This document shows positions 20,588-28,432 of a DNA stretch of 64,000 bases, piece by piece (position 1 is the first letter of the stretch; each line of letters starts with the position of its first letter). The notes beneath the pieces were generated by a model. The model was not told the DNA's origin. It did not search any database and was given only the letters and a program-made list of their open reading frames with translations. The stretch covers positions 1 through 64,000 of the forward strand of contig NZ_QJVC01000021.1 in NCBI RefSeq assembly GCF_003219795.1. The letters run 5' to 3'. The DNA comes from Arthrobacter psychrolactophilus. GTDB lineage: Bacteria > Actinomycetota > Actinomycetes > Actinomycetales > Micrococcaceae. Position numbers and translations under genes: made by a program.

Positions 20588-20593
20588 CGGTCC

Positions 20594-21388
20594 ATGACAA
20601 CGCTGCAGGGTGCGCATGTGATCATCACAGGTGGTTCGCAGGGGATTGGTGCTGCTTTTGCCAAAGAAGCCCACGACGCCGGAGCTCGAGTCTCGCTAAT
20701 TGCTCGCCATCTTGAGGGGCTCACCCAGGCTGCGGCCGCCGTTGGACCCGGCGTGCTGTGGCGGGCCGCCGACGTGACGGATTCGGAGTCGCTGAACGCG
20801 GCCTTGGCTGCATTGACGGCCGAATCCGGCCCCTGCGACATCCTGCTGTGCTGTGCCGGAGCTACCTTGCCGGGACGTTTCTTAGACGTCCCGGCACAGG
20901 AGTTTCAGGAACAGTGGCGGCTCAATGTTGGCGGGGCCGTGGCCGCCGTCCAACATGTTTTGCCCGGGATGGTCGCGCGAGGCCGCGGACATATCGTCTT
21001 GGTGAGCTCAACAGCCGGTGTCATCGGGGTGCCTGGTTACACCGGGTATGGGGCCACGAAGTATGCCATCCGAGGGTTTGCCGACGCCCTGCGCTATGAG
21101 GTGGAAGCTGCCGGAGTCCGGGTCTCCGTGCTGTATCCGCCGGATACTCAGACGCCAGGCTTTGCCGCCGAGAATCTGCGCAAACCGCCGGAAACCGTGG
21201 CTATTTCCGGCGCGGTGAAGGCCAGGCCAGCGCAGCAAGTCGCGGCGTGCCTGGCGCGCGGGATCCAACGCAACAGCCGCAACATCACCGCTGATGCGGC
21301 CACACGGATACTGTTGTTACCGGGTGGACTGGCCGAGCCGGTTCTGCATTGGTCCTTTTCACGGACGGTAGCCAAGGCCCGCCGATAG
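20594..21388 (+). CDS. SDR family oxidoreductase, 3-ketosphinganine reductase-like
   Basis: 264 residues of the classical short-chain dehydrogenase family. The NADP-binding TGGSQGIG is at residues 12-19 and the active-site Y152-x3-K156 is in YGATKYAIRGFADAL. The motif LYPPDTQTPGF (from about residue 180), followed by AAENLRKPPET, closely resembles 3-ketodihydrosphingosine reductases (KDSR) of eukaryotes and some bacteria. Simple SDRs do not share this. The true product may be a reduced long-chain ketone. A serine palmitoyltransferase is not seen in the window, so sphingolipid synthesis is unproven. The gene is monocistronic or joined to the ABC-F gene 107 bases on. Confidence 0.85.
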   Translation: MTTLQGAHVIITGGSQGIGAAFAKEAHDAGARVSLIARHLEGLTQAAAAVGPGVLWRAADVTDSESLNAALAALTAESGPCDILLCCAGATLPGRFLDVPAQEFQEQWRLNVGGAVAAVQHVLPGMVARGRGHIVLVSSTAGVIGVPGYTGYGATKYAIRGFADALRYEVEAAGVRVSVLYPPDTQTPGFAAENLRKPPETVAISGAVKARPAQQVAACLARGIQRNSRNITADAATRILLLPGGLAEPVLHWSFSRTVAKARR

Positions 21389-21495
21389 CCGAGCCGACAG
21401 CGCAAGGCGAGTGCCGCCGTCGTACTTCGCCTGCCGGTAAACTTGGCACGGGTGTTTTCCCTGCCCCCGCCCCGCCAGAAAAAGGACCACACCCC

Positions 21496-23082
21496 ATGAG
21501 CTTGATCCGCCTCAATGACGTTTCCGTGCGCTTCGACAAGGTGCAGGTGCTCCGGGAGGCGTTCTTCAAACTGGATGCGGGCGACCGGGTGGGCATGATC
21601 GGGCGCAATGGCTCGGGAAAGTCCACGCTGCTCAAGCTCGTCATGGATCAGGTGGAGCCGGATTCCGGAACTGTCGCCGTGGAGCTGGGCACCAAGATTG
21701 GGTACTTCTCCCAGTTCTCGGAGCTCAACGGCGCGCAAAGCATCCTCGAAGTGCTCGAGGAAGTCTTCTCGCATGTCTTGGAGATCGAAGCCGAGCTGGC
21801 CCAGATCGACGCCGAACTTGGCGCGGATCCGGGAGTGGTCGACATGGACCGCCTCATCCACCGCCAGTCGGAGCTGTTCGCGGACATGGACCGGCTCGAT
21901 GGCTGGGACTACCAACGCTCGATCGACAAGGTGCTGACGACGCTTGGCTTCAACGAGGCGCACCGCAGCTGCCCCATCGACGATCTCTCCGGCGGTTGGC
22001 GTAACCGTGCCGCGCTGGCCAAGATCTTGCTCGAGGCACCCGATGTGTTGCTGCTGGATGAGCCCACCAACTACCTTGACGTGGCAGGTGTGGAATGGCT
22101 CGAAGGCTGGTTCAAGAACTTCAAGGGCGCGGCGATTATCGTCTCGCACGACCGCAAGTTCCTGGATGCCGTGGTCACTCGCATCATCGAGCTGGAAAAT
22201 TTCCACCTGCACGAATACCCGGGCAATTTTGCCGAGTATGTCGTGGCCAAGCAGTTCCGCCTCAAGACGCTCGAAAGCCAATTCATGCACGAGTCCGAGC
22301 TGCTTGCCTTTGAAGCAGAGGGCATTTCGGACCGTCGCGAGGCTGCCAAGGCTGCATCGAAGGGGCTCGATTCGAAGCTGTCAAAGATCAAAAAGTCCCG
22401 CGCGCCGCGGCCCGTGGACAAGATCATCACCGAGATTTACGGCGGCTTGCACGTCAAAGACGTCCTGTGCCGGGTGGAGTCGCTGACCAAGTCCTATGGG
22501 GATCGCACGCTGTTCGGTGATCTGAGTTTTGAGATTCGTCGCGGCAACCGCATCGTGGTGCTGGGTTCCAACGGTTCCGGCAAGTCGACACTGCTGCGCG
22601 CCCTCACCGGCGAAGAGCCTGCCGATTCCGGTTACGTCACCTGGTCCAAGGGTGGCGGGCTCATCTCCTACAACCAGATTCTTGACGAACTGGACCCCGA
22701 TGACACCGTGACCCATGCCGTCAACGCTATGCCCGACAGCCTCGCCCTGACGGCTACGAAGAAGTCGGTCAACCGATTCCTGGCCATGTTCCAGTTCTCC
22801 GAGGCCGATTTGAAGCAGCGCATCGGCAACCTTTCCGGTGGTCAGCGCGCCCGCGTTGCCATGGCCCAGTGCCTGCTCTCGGGCGCCTCTGTCTTGGTCC
22901 TCGATGAGCCTACCAACCACCTCGATATGTCCAGCACCCAGGTCATGGAGCGCGCCTTGCTGCACTTCCCGGGCGCCGTCTTGGTCGTGAGTCACGATCG
23001 CTTCTTCACCGACAAGATCGCCAACCGGAAGCTGGTCTTCAACGCCGACAAGCCGGGATTTGTAGCCGTCACCGGCGGATAG
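21496..23082 (+). CDS. ABC-F family ATPase
   Basis: 528 residues with two ABC domains and no membrane segments. Domain 1 has Walker A GRNGSGKST (K42), signature LSGGWRNR and Walker B VLLLDEPTNYLD. Domain 2 has GSNGSGKST (K363), LSGGQRARVAMAQ and VLVLDEPTNHLD. The roughly 80-residue charged linker between them is the ribosomal P-site tRNA-contacting region of ABC-F proteins. Such factors act on ribosomes as translation factors or antibiotic protection proteins. The set of motifs looks like a housekeeping type; no resistance phenotype can be assigned. Start at ATG with AAAGGA nine bases upstream; longer in-frame starts lie in the SDR gene and are rejected. Confidence 0.92.
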   Translation: MSLIRLNDVSVRFDKVQVLREAFFKLDAGDRVGMIGRNGSGKSTLLKLVMDQVEPDSGTVAVELGTKIGYFSQFSELNGAQSILEVLEEVFSHVLEIEAELAQIDAELGADPGVVDMDRLIHRQSELFADMDRLDGWDYQRSIDKVLTTLGFNEAHRSCPIDDLSGGWRNRAALAKILLEAPDVLLLDEPTNYLDVAGVEWLEGWFKNFKGAAIIVSHDRKFLDAVVTRIIELENFHLHEYPGNFAEYVVAKQFRLKTLESQFMHESELLAFEAEGISDRREAAKAASKGLDSKLSKIKKSRAPRPVDKIITEIYGGLHVKDVLCRVESLTKSYGDRTLFGDLSFEIRRGNRIVVLGSNGSGKSTLLRALTGEEPADSGYVTWSKGGGLISYNQILDELDPDDTVTHAVNAMPDSLALTATKKSVNRFLAMFQFSEADLKQRIGNLSGGQRARVAMAQCLLSGASVLVLDEPTNHLDMSSTQVMERALLHFPGAVLVVSHDRFFTDKIANRKLVFNADKPGFVAVTGG

Positions 23083-23408
23083 TCCACGGCGCGGCCGCTC
23101 ATCAGCTCATTCGTGAGTATTTGGTAGCACTGGAAGCACTCCGTCGCCGTGGAATAAATGACCCCCAATAGGGTGAGCCGACATCTCGCGTTTTGGCTGA
23201 CGGCGCGACCCTATCCACTGGGCAACCGAATAAATCCTAGGTTCCCGTCTCAGTTTTCTCACGTTCCGCTGTTGTCCATCTTTTGATGAACGACGGCGGT
23301 TCGTGCGTTAATCTCTAGGCTCACCTTCGTGGGTGGTGCGGTTGTGGTGGTGTGGGGTTCTGGGCAGGGGTGTGGAGGAATGGATTAGAATATTTATTCC
23401 CGAATCTA
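23083..23408. other. Intergenic region before the DUF222 gene
   Basis: No gene is supported. An imperfect inverted repeat at 23168-23214 (ATAGGGT ... ACCCTAT, with inner GCCG/CGGC) has no T-run. From about 23330 the sequence becomes G/T-rich on the plus strand, unlike the flanking genes. Confidence 0.4.
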
Positions 23409-23437
23409 TTGCCATTTGATAACAGTTGTTTTAAACT
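23409..23437 (+). promoter_or_regulatory. Promoter of the DUF222/HNH gene, leaderless layout
   Basis: TTGCCA (23409-23414), a 17-base spacer, TAAACT (23432-23437), then six bases to the ATG at 23444. There is no Shine-Dalgarno site. Both hexamers and the spacer fit a vegetative promoter whose transcript starts at the A of ATG. Confidence 0.65.
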
Positions 23438-23443
23438 TGTTGT

Positions 23444-25567
23444 ATGAGTAATCGGGAGCAGGTCCCCGGGGACCGGGGTGGCGCAGTCGCACAGGATGTG
23501 GCTGCGGTTCTTGCTGCGATTACTCTTCCTTCTATTGAACCCTTTACCTCTGACACGCGAGCGTTGGCGGGTCTGCCTGCCCGGTGTCCTTTCCCGGTGC
23601 CGGTTCCTGAACCTTTGACTCGGCGCTCTGTTGCTCAGGGTGTGTATGACGCCGGGATCCTGGCGTTGGGTGCGGTGAAGGTGTTGGAGGATGCACTGGC
23701 TGCGTGTAAGGCAGGGATCCTTGATCGGGTCATGGGTGCGGCCCGGGTAGAGGCCGAGGCTGGTGAGCTGGATCAGTGGCAAAATGGTGTCGCGCAGTCA
23801 AGTGCGGTGTCGAATATGGCGTTGGTGTTGCGGATTCCCGAGGTCACGGCGTCATCGTTGGTGTATCACAGCATGGATTTGCGTGAACATTTCCCGGACA
23901 CGATGGCGGCGCTGGGTGCGGGGGAGTTGTCCTGGCGCCATGCTTGTACCGTGGTCGATGAAATCGGCACTCTCCGGGAGAACCCTGACACCACTGATAC
24001 TGATGTTGCCGTGTTTGAGGCGAAACTTTTGCTGTTAGCGGTGGGGACCACGGCGGGGTGTTTCGCGTCGAAAGCTCGGCGGGCTAGGGAGTCAATGTTC
24101 CCGGGAACGATCGTGACCCGGACGAAGCAGGCTTTTGCTGCGCGGAAGATGGTCAGTGAGCCCGGGAAAGACAATATGTCGTGGATGACCTTCTACCTTC
24201 CCACGGTGACCGCTAACGCGATCATGACCAGGTGCACTCGGATCGCGCGGGCTGTGAAAGAAGACGCCCGCCAGCAGCAAGAAGCTAATGACCATGCCGG
24301 GGGCACTGAGGATTGCCGGGAGTACCGCACCCTGACGCAACTTCGGGTGGATATCGCAGCGGTCCAACTCCTAGGTCAAGAACTACCCACCACCACGTTC
24401 TCAGGGCCGGTGAGTTTTCAAAGCACCAGCCAGCCAGGCCCTACCGCTAGCAGTGTCGGGAGCGCTCGTAATAGCGGCAGCAATGGCGGGGATGCCAGCG
24501 GGACAAGGAACGGTGGTGCTTTCTTCTCGGAAGGCGTCTCGTTCGGGCCCACTCCTGTGTTTGGTACCGGGTCCGATCGGGGTGTGACCCTGATCGATGA
24601 AGAACCATCTTGGGCTCACAAGATCCCGGAAAACAATGGAAACCAGAGGGAAGATCCGCGACACGGAGCCCAGACGCCAACGGTGGATGTCCCGCTATCA
24701 GGAGCAATCCTGAGCAACACCAGCACCAACAAGGACACCGGAGCTTGTCGTGACACTGATGGTGAGCCGATTGCGGGGGTGGTGATGGGTGATGGTTCAG
24801 GGTTTGTCGATGGCATGGTTGATGGGATCGTGGAGGATGCTGCTCGGGAGTATCTCGAGCAGCTGGAGCAGTTGGCTCAGGGCCGGATTATTCAGGGCCC
24901 GCCGTTACCGGAAGCCACGATTTTGTTGAAGGTTCCCTTCCTAGGATTGCTGGATATCACTGATGAACCGGCCGAGTTGGTGGGTGTTGATGGCGGCCCC
25001 GTGCCGGAGGATATTGCGCGGAAGCTTCTGGCCGGGTCGTCTACGTTCTTGCGGGTATTGACGGATCCGGTCTCGGGGGAGGTGTTGCCGTTGAATCCGG
25101 AAAGGTACACGTTACGGAACGTGGAGAAAGAGATGTTGCGGGCGCTGGCGGAGAGTTGTTATTTCCCGAATTGCATGAATCCGGTGATGGACACAGAATT
25201 TGATCACCTGCACCCCTTCGAAAAGGGAGGGAAGTCCACGGCCGGAAACCTGCGGCCGGCTTGCCGTCGCCATCACGCTATGAAGCACTTCAAGGATGAC
25301 AAAGACCGGCACGGCAACTATCGGCGGTACAAAGAACCACATCGCCAAGGGATCAGGCTTCGTGGCTGGACACCTCAACCACTTCCCGACGGACGCGTCG
25401 GCTGGATCACGCCCACCGGGGCCTATGAACCACCACAATACGAAGAACCACAACGAACCATGTACCCGACATGGCTCAAGAAACGCATCATCAAAAGCCT
25501 CACACCAAAACCACCGGACGAGCCCAGAGAACCAGAGAACCCCGGAAACCCCGGCACTGACAATTGA
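23444..25567 (+). CDS. DUF222 domain and HNH endonuclease protein (13E12 repeat family)
   Basis: 707 residues. An N-terminal DUF222 domain covers roughly residues 60-300 (helical; EVTASSLVYHSMDLREHFPDT and AALGAGELSWRHACTVVDEIG are typical). A low-complexity Gly/Ser/Thr/Asn-rich linker follows (about 320-460). The C-terminal HNH motif has two cysteines in CYFPNCMNP, FDHLHPFEKGGKS (D587, H588), NLRPACRRHHAMKH and a basic tail. Many paralogues of this family occur in mycobacteria and Arthrobacter; their cellular role is unsettled and they are often treated as mobile or multicopy genes. Codon use looks richer in T and in GTG/TTG than in neighbours. The start is set by a leaderless promoter. Confidence 0.88.
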   Translation: MSNREQVPGDRGGAVAQDVAAVLAAITLPSIEPFTSDTRALAGLPARCPFPVPVPEPLTRRSVAQGVYDAGILALGAVKVLEDALAACKAGILDRVMGAARVEAEAGELDQWQNGVAQSSAVSNMALVLRIPEVTASSLVYHSMDLREHFPDTMAALGAGELSWRHACTVVDEIGTLRENPDTTDTDVAVFEAKLLLLAVGTTAGCFASKARRARESMFPGTIVTRTKQAFAARKMVSEPGKDNMSWMTFYLPTVTANAIMTRCTRIARAVKEDARQQQEANDHAGGTEDCREYRTLTQLRVDIAAVQLLGQELPTTTFSGPVSFQSTSQPGPTASSVGSARNSGSNGGDASGTRNGGAFFSEGVSFGPTPVFGTGSDRGVTLIDEEPSWAHKIPENNGNQREDPRHGAQTPTVDVPLSGAILSNTSTNKDTGACRDTDGEPIAGVVMGDGSGFVDGMVDGIVEDAAREYLEQLEQLAQGRIIQGPPLPEATILLKVPFLGLLDITDEPAELVGVDGGPVPEDIARKLLAGSSTFLRVLTDPVSGEVLPLNPERYTLRNVEKEMLRALAESCYFPNCMNPVMDTEFDHLHPFEKGGKSTAGNLRPACRRHHAMKHFKDDKDRHGNYRRYKEPHRQGIRLRGWTPQPLPDGRVGWITPTGAYEPPQYEEPQRTMYPTWLKKRIIKSLTPKPPDEPREPENPGNPGTDN

Positions 25568-25578
25568 GCTTCACTCCT

Positions 25579-25618
25579 CGTGCCAGCCTCTGCCTGATCT
25601 CAGGTGGAGGCTGGCACG
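25579..25618. terminator. Bidirectional terminator between DUF222 and MMPL genes
   Basis: A 12-base stem (25579-25590 with 25607-25618) continues through an inner CCTG/CAGG pair around ATCT. It lies between two convergent stop codons. There is no long T-run on either side. Confidence 0.75.
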
Positions 25619-25630
25619 CAGCATTGGGCC

Positions 25631-27811
25631 TTACTTCTTTCCGAACTTGCTGGCCTTTGCCGGCCACCATACGCGGTCGCCAAGGTCGTAACTCAGGGCA
25701 GGTACCAGGAGCGTCCGGACAATGACGGTATCAAGCAGCACACCGAAGGCCACGATGAACGCCAGCTGGGCCAGGAACAGGAGGGGAATGATGCCCAGGG
25801 CTGCGAAGGTGGCAGCCAACACCACCCCGGCAGAGGTGATGACGCCACCGGTCTTACCCAAACCGCGCAGTACGCCAGCGTGGGTGCCCATGCGCAGCGA
25901 TTCCTCACGAACGCGGGTCATTAGGAAGATGTTGTAATCAACGCCCAGTGCTACCAAGAAGACGAAGCCAAAGAGTGGGACAGTGGCATCGGCTCCGGGG
26001 AATCCAAACACGTGGTTGAACACGAGCGCAGAGACACCCATGGTGGCGATGTATGACAGCACCACGGTGCCAATCAGCAGCAAGGGAGCAATGATCGATC
26101 GCAGGAGCACGATCAAAACAATGAAGATCACCAGCAGTACCAACGGCACAATCTTGAACAAATCGTGCTGGGCCGTGACATTAGTGTCGAGGGCAATGGC
26201 AGACACTCCACCCACAAGCACCGTTGGATCAACCTTCGGAAGTTCCTCGCGAAGATTCACCACGACCTGTTCAGCCTCTGCCGAATCGGCCTGATCTTTC
26301 AAGGTGGCGTTGATCAGAATTCGACCATCCTTGACCACAGCTTCGGCCGCCGCATCGGGACGACCACTGCCGGTGTAAACACTGGCCTCGGTAATACCTT
26401 CGGTGCCCTCGGCGGCTGCCAACACCTGATCCTTGAGTCCTTGCTCGGCGATGATGAGAACAGGGCTGCCGCTTCCGCCGTCGAAATGCTCGGCCAAGGC
26501 TCGCTGGCCGTCAACAGCATTGCTTTGCCCGAGGATGACCTCTGTTTGGGACACCCCATTGGCCTGCAACTGGACGATTCCGGAGCTGGCAACCAGCAGC
26601 AGCACCAGAGTAACCACCCAGGCCATGCGCGGCTTACGGGAAATGAGTAGTCCGATGCGTCGCCAGAGGCCCTTGATTCCTGCCAGACCGCGTTCGACGT
26701 CGTCACTAGCGTTGGCAGATTCACTGGCCAGAGTTTTGCTTGAGTGCCGCTTCTCGGTGGCGACCTTGGGCATAAATGGCCAGAATGATCCACGGCCGAA
26801 GGCGACCAGTAGGGCCGGCAGGCAGGTGAGAGCTGCCAAGAGTGAGAAGAGGATGCCAATGGCGGCGATCGGCCCGAGGCTCCGGTTGGAGTTTAGATCT
26901 GAGAAGAGCAGGCACAACATGGCCAAAATAACGGTGGATCCCGAGGCGACGATGGGCTCCCATGCGCCACGGTATGCCTCTCGGATGGCGCTCCAACGTG
27001 AGGTCGTCTGCGTCAGCGCCTCTCGGAATCGGGCGACAAAGAGCAATGAATAGTCGGTCGCAGCGCCAATAACCAAAATGGATAGGATGCCCTGGCTTTG
27101 GCCGCTGAGCTTGATCCAATCCCAGCTGGCCATGTAGTAAATGACAAGAATGGAGGCGCAGAGCGCGAATACAGAGGTGAAAAGAACCAGTAGGGGCAGC
27201 ACCACTGAGCGATAAACCACCAGCAAAATAACAAAGACCGCCAAGAGTGCCACGAGCAGCAGTACCCCGTCGATCCCGCCAAAGGCGTTGACTAGATCGG
27301 CGGTGAGCCCGGCCGGTCCTGTGACATAGACATTTAACGCGTCAGGGGCGTTAGCCTGCAGGGTGTCACGGAGCTCCTGCACCACGGTTTTAATTTCGCC
27401 CGTGTCGGAGATCGGGACAAGGAACTCCACAGCCTTGCCATCCTCGGAGGGGATCGGTCCGGCAATAGTCGTTGTGGCCGGCGCTTCTGGCTTCTGCACA
27501 CCGGCAACGGCGCCTAGGTCCTTCGAGAGTCCGGCGATGTCGCCAAGTTGTTCCCGTGTCAGAGGTTCATCGCTGGTGAGCAGGACCACTGCGGGAATCA
27601 CGTTGCTATCGACGAATTTCAGCTGCCATTCGCGAGCGAGAGTTGATTCCGCGCTGGCTGGCAGGAAGCTGGCCTGATCATTGGTGGAAACTTCGGATAT
27701 TTTGCCAAAAGTCGGACCGCCGAGACCGGCCGCAATGAGCCACACGACGATCAAGACTGCCGGGAGTGCAACTCGGATCCAGCGTTTAGGTGACCATTCA
27801 GTTAGTGTCAT
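25631..27811 (-). CDS. MMPL family membrane transporter
   Basis: About 726 residues of the RND/MMPL superfamily. There are twelve expected membrane segments in two matching halves: one near residue 20 plus a cluster at about 185-345, then one near 400 plus a cluster at about 560-710. A large extracytoplasmic loop follows the first helix of each half. GAATDYSLLFVARFREAL and VALGVDYNIFLMTRVREES are the conserved proton-relay motifs of the family. It probably exports a lipid or drug-like compound. ATG 27811 is chosen because TATTAT stands seven bases upstream; an in-frame TTG lies at 27817. The MarR regulator diverges from it. Confidence 0.93.
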   Translation of the reverse strand: MTLTEWSPKRWIRVALPAVLIVVWLIAAGLGGPTFGKISEVSTNDQASFLPASAESTLAREWQLKFVDSNVIPAVVLLTSDEPLTREQLGDIAGLSKDLGAVAGVQKPEAPATTTIAGPIPSEDGKAVEFLVPISDTGEIKTVVQELRDTLQANAPDALNVYVTGPAGLTADLVNAFGGIDGVLLLVALLAVFVILLVVYRSVVLPLLVLFTSVFALCASILVIYYMASWDWIKLSGQSQGILSILVIGAATDYSLLFVARFREALTQTTSRWSAIREAYRGAWEPIVASGSTVILAMLCLLFSDLNSNRSLGPIAAIGILFSLLAALTCLPALLVAFGRGSFWPFMPKVATEKRHSSKTLASESANASDDVERGLAGIKGLWRRIGLLISRKPRMAWVVTLVLLLVASSGIVQLQANGVSQTEVILGQSNAVDGQRALAEHFDGGSGSPVLIIAEQGLKDQVLAAAEGTEGITEASVYTGSGRPDAAAEAVVKDGRILINATLKDQADSAEAEQVVVNLREELPKVDPTVLVGGVSAIALDTNVTAQHDLFKIVPLVLLVIFIVLIVLLRSIIAPLLLIGTVVLSYIATMGVSALVFNHVFGFPGADATVPLFGFVFLVALGVDYNIFLMTRVREESLRMGTHAGVLRGLGKTGGVITSAGVVLAATFAALGIIPLLFLAQLAFIVAFGVLLDTVIVRTLLVPALSYDLGDRVWWPAKASKFGKK

Positions 27812-27855
27812 GCTCAAAATAATACTTCTATGATGGAGATAAATAAAACGGTTGG

Positions 27856-27869
27856 ATTGTCGTCAATCG
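27856..27869. promoter_or_regulatory. Candidate MarR operator
   Basis: GATTG-TCGT-CAATC, a 14-base inverted repeat in the 91-base divergent region between the MMPL and MarR genes. MarR proteins typically bind such short palindromes in the shared promoter region. Confidence 0.5.
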
Positions 27870-27902
27870 TGATGGAGCAGAAATGGCGCGATAATTGAAG
27901 GC

Positions 27903-28385
27903 ATGATGTCTTACCAAAGTCAGCTCATGCTCTTGACTGCCATGCGAGAGTTTGTCCTAGAGTCTGACCGCTATGTTGATCGAGCCGCAGCTGTGCATGG
28001 CCTGCACCGCACTCACCTGAATGCCCTAGGGTTCCTCGTTGGCAGCGGCCCATCTGGATCGACTCCAGGAGTCTTGGGGCATGCACTGAATTTAAGTTCA
28101 CCGGCAGTTACCGCACTCGTCGACAGGCTGGAAAAGTCCGGTCACGTAACTCGAAAACGCGGCACGAGCGATCGGCGCCAGGTGGAACTTGCCATGACCG
28201 ACAGCGCCCGCGTTGTTGGCCGGCAGCTTTTTGGCCCCTTGTCCGAACACCTCGGCCACGCTCTGGAGAATTATTCTCCAGAGGAGCTGGCCCTCGTGGA
28301 GCGATTCCTGCGTGAGATGACTCTGGCTACCGCCGAAGCCAAGAACAACCTGACGGCTGTCTCGGACTCGACCCTCGACGATTAA
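27903..28385 (+). CDS. MarR family transcriptional regulator
   Basis: 160 residues. The winged helix includes LGHALNLSSPAVTALVDRLEKSGHVTRKRGTSDRRQVEL (about 58-100), the MarR DNA-binding and wing region with the conserved DRR. Helices at both ends form the dimer. It is divergent from the MMPL exporter and most likely represses it until a ligand binds. Two ATG codons (27903 and 27906) are adjacent, with a purine-rich ribosome site before them. Confidence 0.9.
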   Translation: MMSYQSQLMLLTAMREFVLESDRYVDRAAAVHGLHRTHLNALGFLVGSGPSGSTPGVLGHALNLSSPAVTALVDRLEKSGHVTRKRGTSDRRQVELAMTDSARVVGRQLFGPLSEHLGHALENYSPEELALVERFLREMTLATAEAKNNLTAVSDSTLDD

Positions 28386-28432
28386 AGCGCGGCAGTGGGT
28401 AGGCTGGGTCACATACCAACGTCAGGGAGCCC

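Noticed and set aside
21349-21495. N-terminal extension of the ABC-F protein
   Set aside because: It overlaps the SDR gene and has no family similarity; ATG 21496 has a ribosome site and the expected start.
23168-23214. Terminator after the ABC-F gene
   Set aside because: The inverted repeat is imperfect, has a long loop and no T-run, so it is described only as intergenic structure.
23083-25630. Insertion sequence or prophage around the DUF222/HNH gene
   Set aside because: No transposase, integrase, terminal repeats or target duplication can be seen.
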